Positions 63,666 through 64,000 of a stretch of 64,000 nucleotides of DNA are shown here, piece after piece. The notes beneath the pieces were generated by a model. The model did not search any database and was not told the origin of the DNA. It saw nothing but the letters and a program-made list of their open reading frames with translations. The stretch's first letter is position 1. Each line of letters opens with the position of its first letter. A program made the translations under genes and the position numbers. The DNA lies in contig JAAOMT010000003.1 of the NCBI GenBank assembly GCA_016748015.1, positions 605,187 to 669,186 of the forward strand. Direction: 5' to 3'. This stretch comes from Geosiphon pyriformis (Eukaryota > Glomeromycota > Glomeromycetes > Archaeosporales > Geosiphonaceae).

Positions 63666-64000
63666 GCATCTTTAATTATAACATTATTCAGTTGTTAATA
63701 GTCTACACAAAATTTGAATTTGTTTTTTTTTTTTACAAAGACCACTAATGAAATCCAAAAACTTTTTAATAGTTGGATAAGACTATTATTGAGCATTTAT
63801 TAAACTTTTTCTTTAATAAATTGGTGGCTAGTAAATAGAACTTGGTAGATTTGTTAATATTTTGGTAAAGCATCCCCTGTATGGATCTGGTACTATATAG
63901 TATTAGTTTTTTTAAGATTATTATTATTTTTGGCAAATATATTAGCATATTTAGCAATCAACTGTTTTAATTGTTTTTGTTATTAGAATTCTAAGAAACT

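Larger units (their letters stand above)
62556..64000 (-). mobile_element. Ty3-8: RT segment of a decayed Ty3 element, split by a solo LTR
   Basis: 62,570-62,739 aligns with the Ty3-7 RT at about 52,205-52,345. After the solo LTR, 63,666-64,000 continues from the block equivalent to [12 protein letters not shown] (here KFKFCVDY) through the pre-RT region toward the window edge. The two halves rejoin without loss when the LTR and one GCAT are removed. Stops are numerous. The element extends beyond the window. Confidence 0.7.

Noticed and set aside
1-64000. tRNA or rRNA genes
   Set aside because: No cloverleaf-like sequence with A and B boxes, and no rRNA-like segment, was recognised by eye. 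A tRNAscan run would settle it.

Overview
The window reads as a repeat-dominated, very AT-rich eukaryotic nuclear locus. The best guess for the source is an arbuscular mycorrhizal fungus (Glomeromycotina, Gigaspora- or Rhizophagus-like). That guess rests on the mixture of dUTPase-carrying Ty3/gypsy polyproteins, RNase H-bearing LINEs and one small membrane-protein gene, which I recall as typical of that group. It is inference, since no search could be run. Nearly everything here is a retrotransposon or its remains. Only about 29.2-30.95 kb looks like host DNA.

Layout. At 1-18.1 kb lies a stack of Ty3/gypsy elements, mostly on the minus strand and progressively more decayed to the right. Ty3-1 (1-5,625, 5' LTR 4,753-5,625) sits inside Ty3-2 (5,626-9,487). 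Ty3-2 sits inside Ty3-3 (9,488-14,428). Beyond these are an inverted Ty3-4 piece (14,429-17,030, plus strand) and a gag remnant, Ty3-5 (to 18.1 kb). The LTR of Ty3-2 has itself been hit by an inverted solo LTR of its own family. LINE-1 fills 18.1-24.8 kb (minus), followed by the decayed Ty3-6 (about 25.0-26.5 kb). At 26.7-29.1 kb is hL-1, a plus-strand element made of a LINE-type ORF1 joined directly to the LINE 3' end, with no ORF2. The host island follows: a 182-aa gene, then a possible exon with a PCNA-binding (PIP) motif. After 3.6 kb of AT-rich sequence with a probable solo LTR come two further full-length LINEs in the same orientation, LINE-2 (34.6-41.3 kb) and LINE-3 (41.6-58.1 kb). LINE-3 is split near its 5' end by Ty3-7 (48,247-57,955), the best-preserved Ty3 element. 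The right end holds hL-2 (59.3-61.6 kb), a LINE endonuclease fragment, LINE-4 (61.6-62.5 kb), and the reverse transcriptase of Ty3-8, split by a solo LTR flanked by GCAT duplications (62,740-63,665).

The Ty3-7 plan, in transcription order, is: LTR, PBS, gag (capsid and CCHC knuckle), retropepsin, a large Cys-rich putative zinc module, trimeric-type dUTPase with all five motifs, linker, RT, RNase H, integrase with HHCC finger, DDE core and GPY/F-like end, an extra C-terminal region of about 240 aa, PPT, LTR. Gag through dUTPase is one uninterrupted 1,424-codon frame, while the RT-integrase half carries several nonsense changes.

Two themes run through the window. First, nearly all divergence between copies is C-to-T or G-to-A. 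The two 879-bp LTRs of Ty3-7 differ at about 23 sites, all transitions, and the in-frame stops fall at former Gln, Trp or Arg codons. This looks like a RIP-like or methylation/deamination process. Second, the ORF1-only elements share their 3' tail with the full-length LINEs, with homology starting at the ORF2 stop codon. They may be non-autonomous partners mobilised in trans, comparable to mammalian HAL1.
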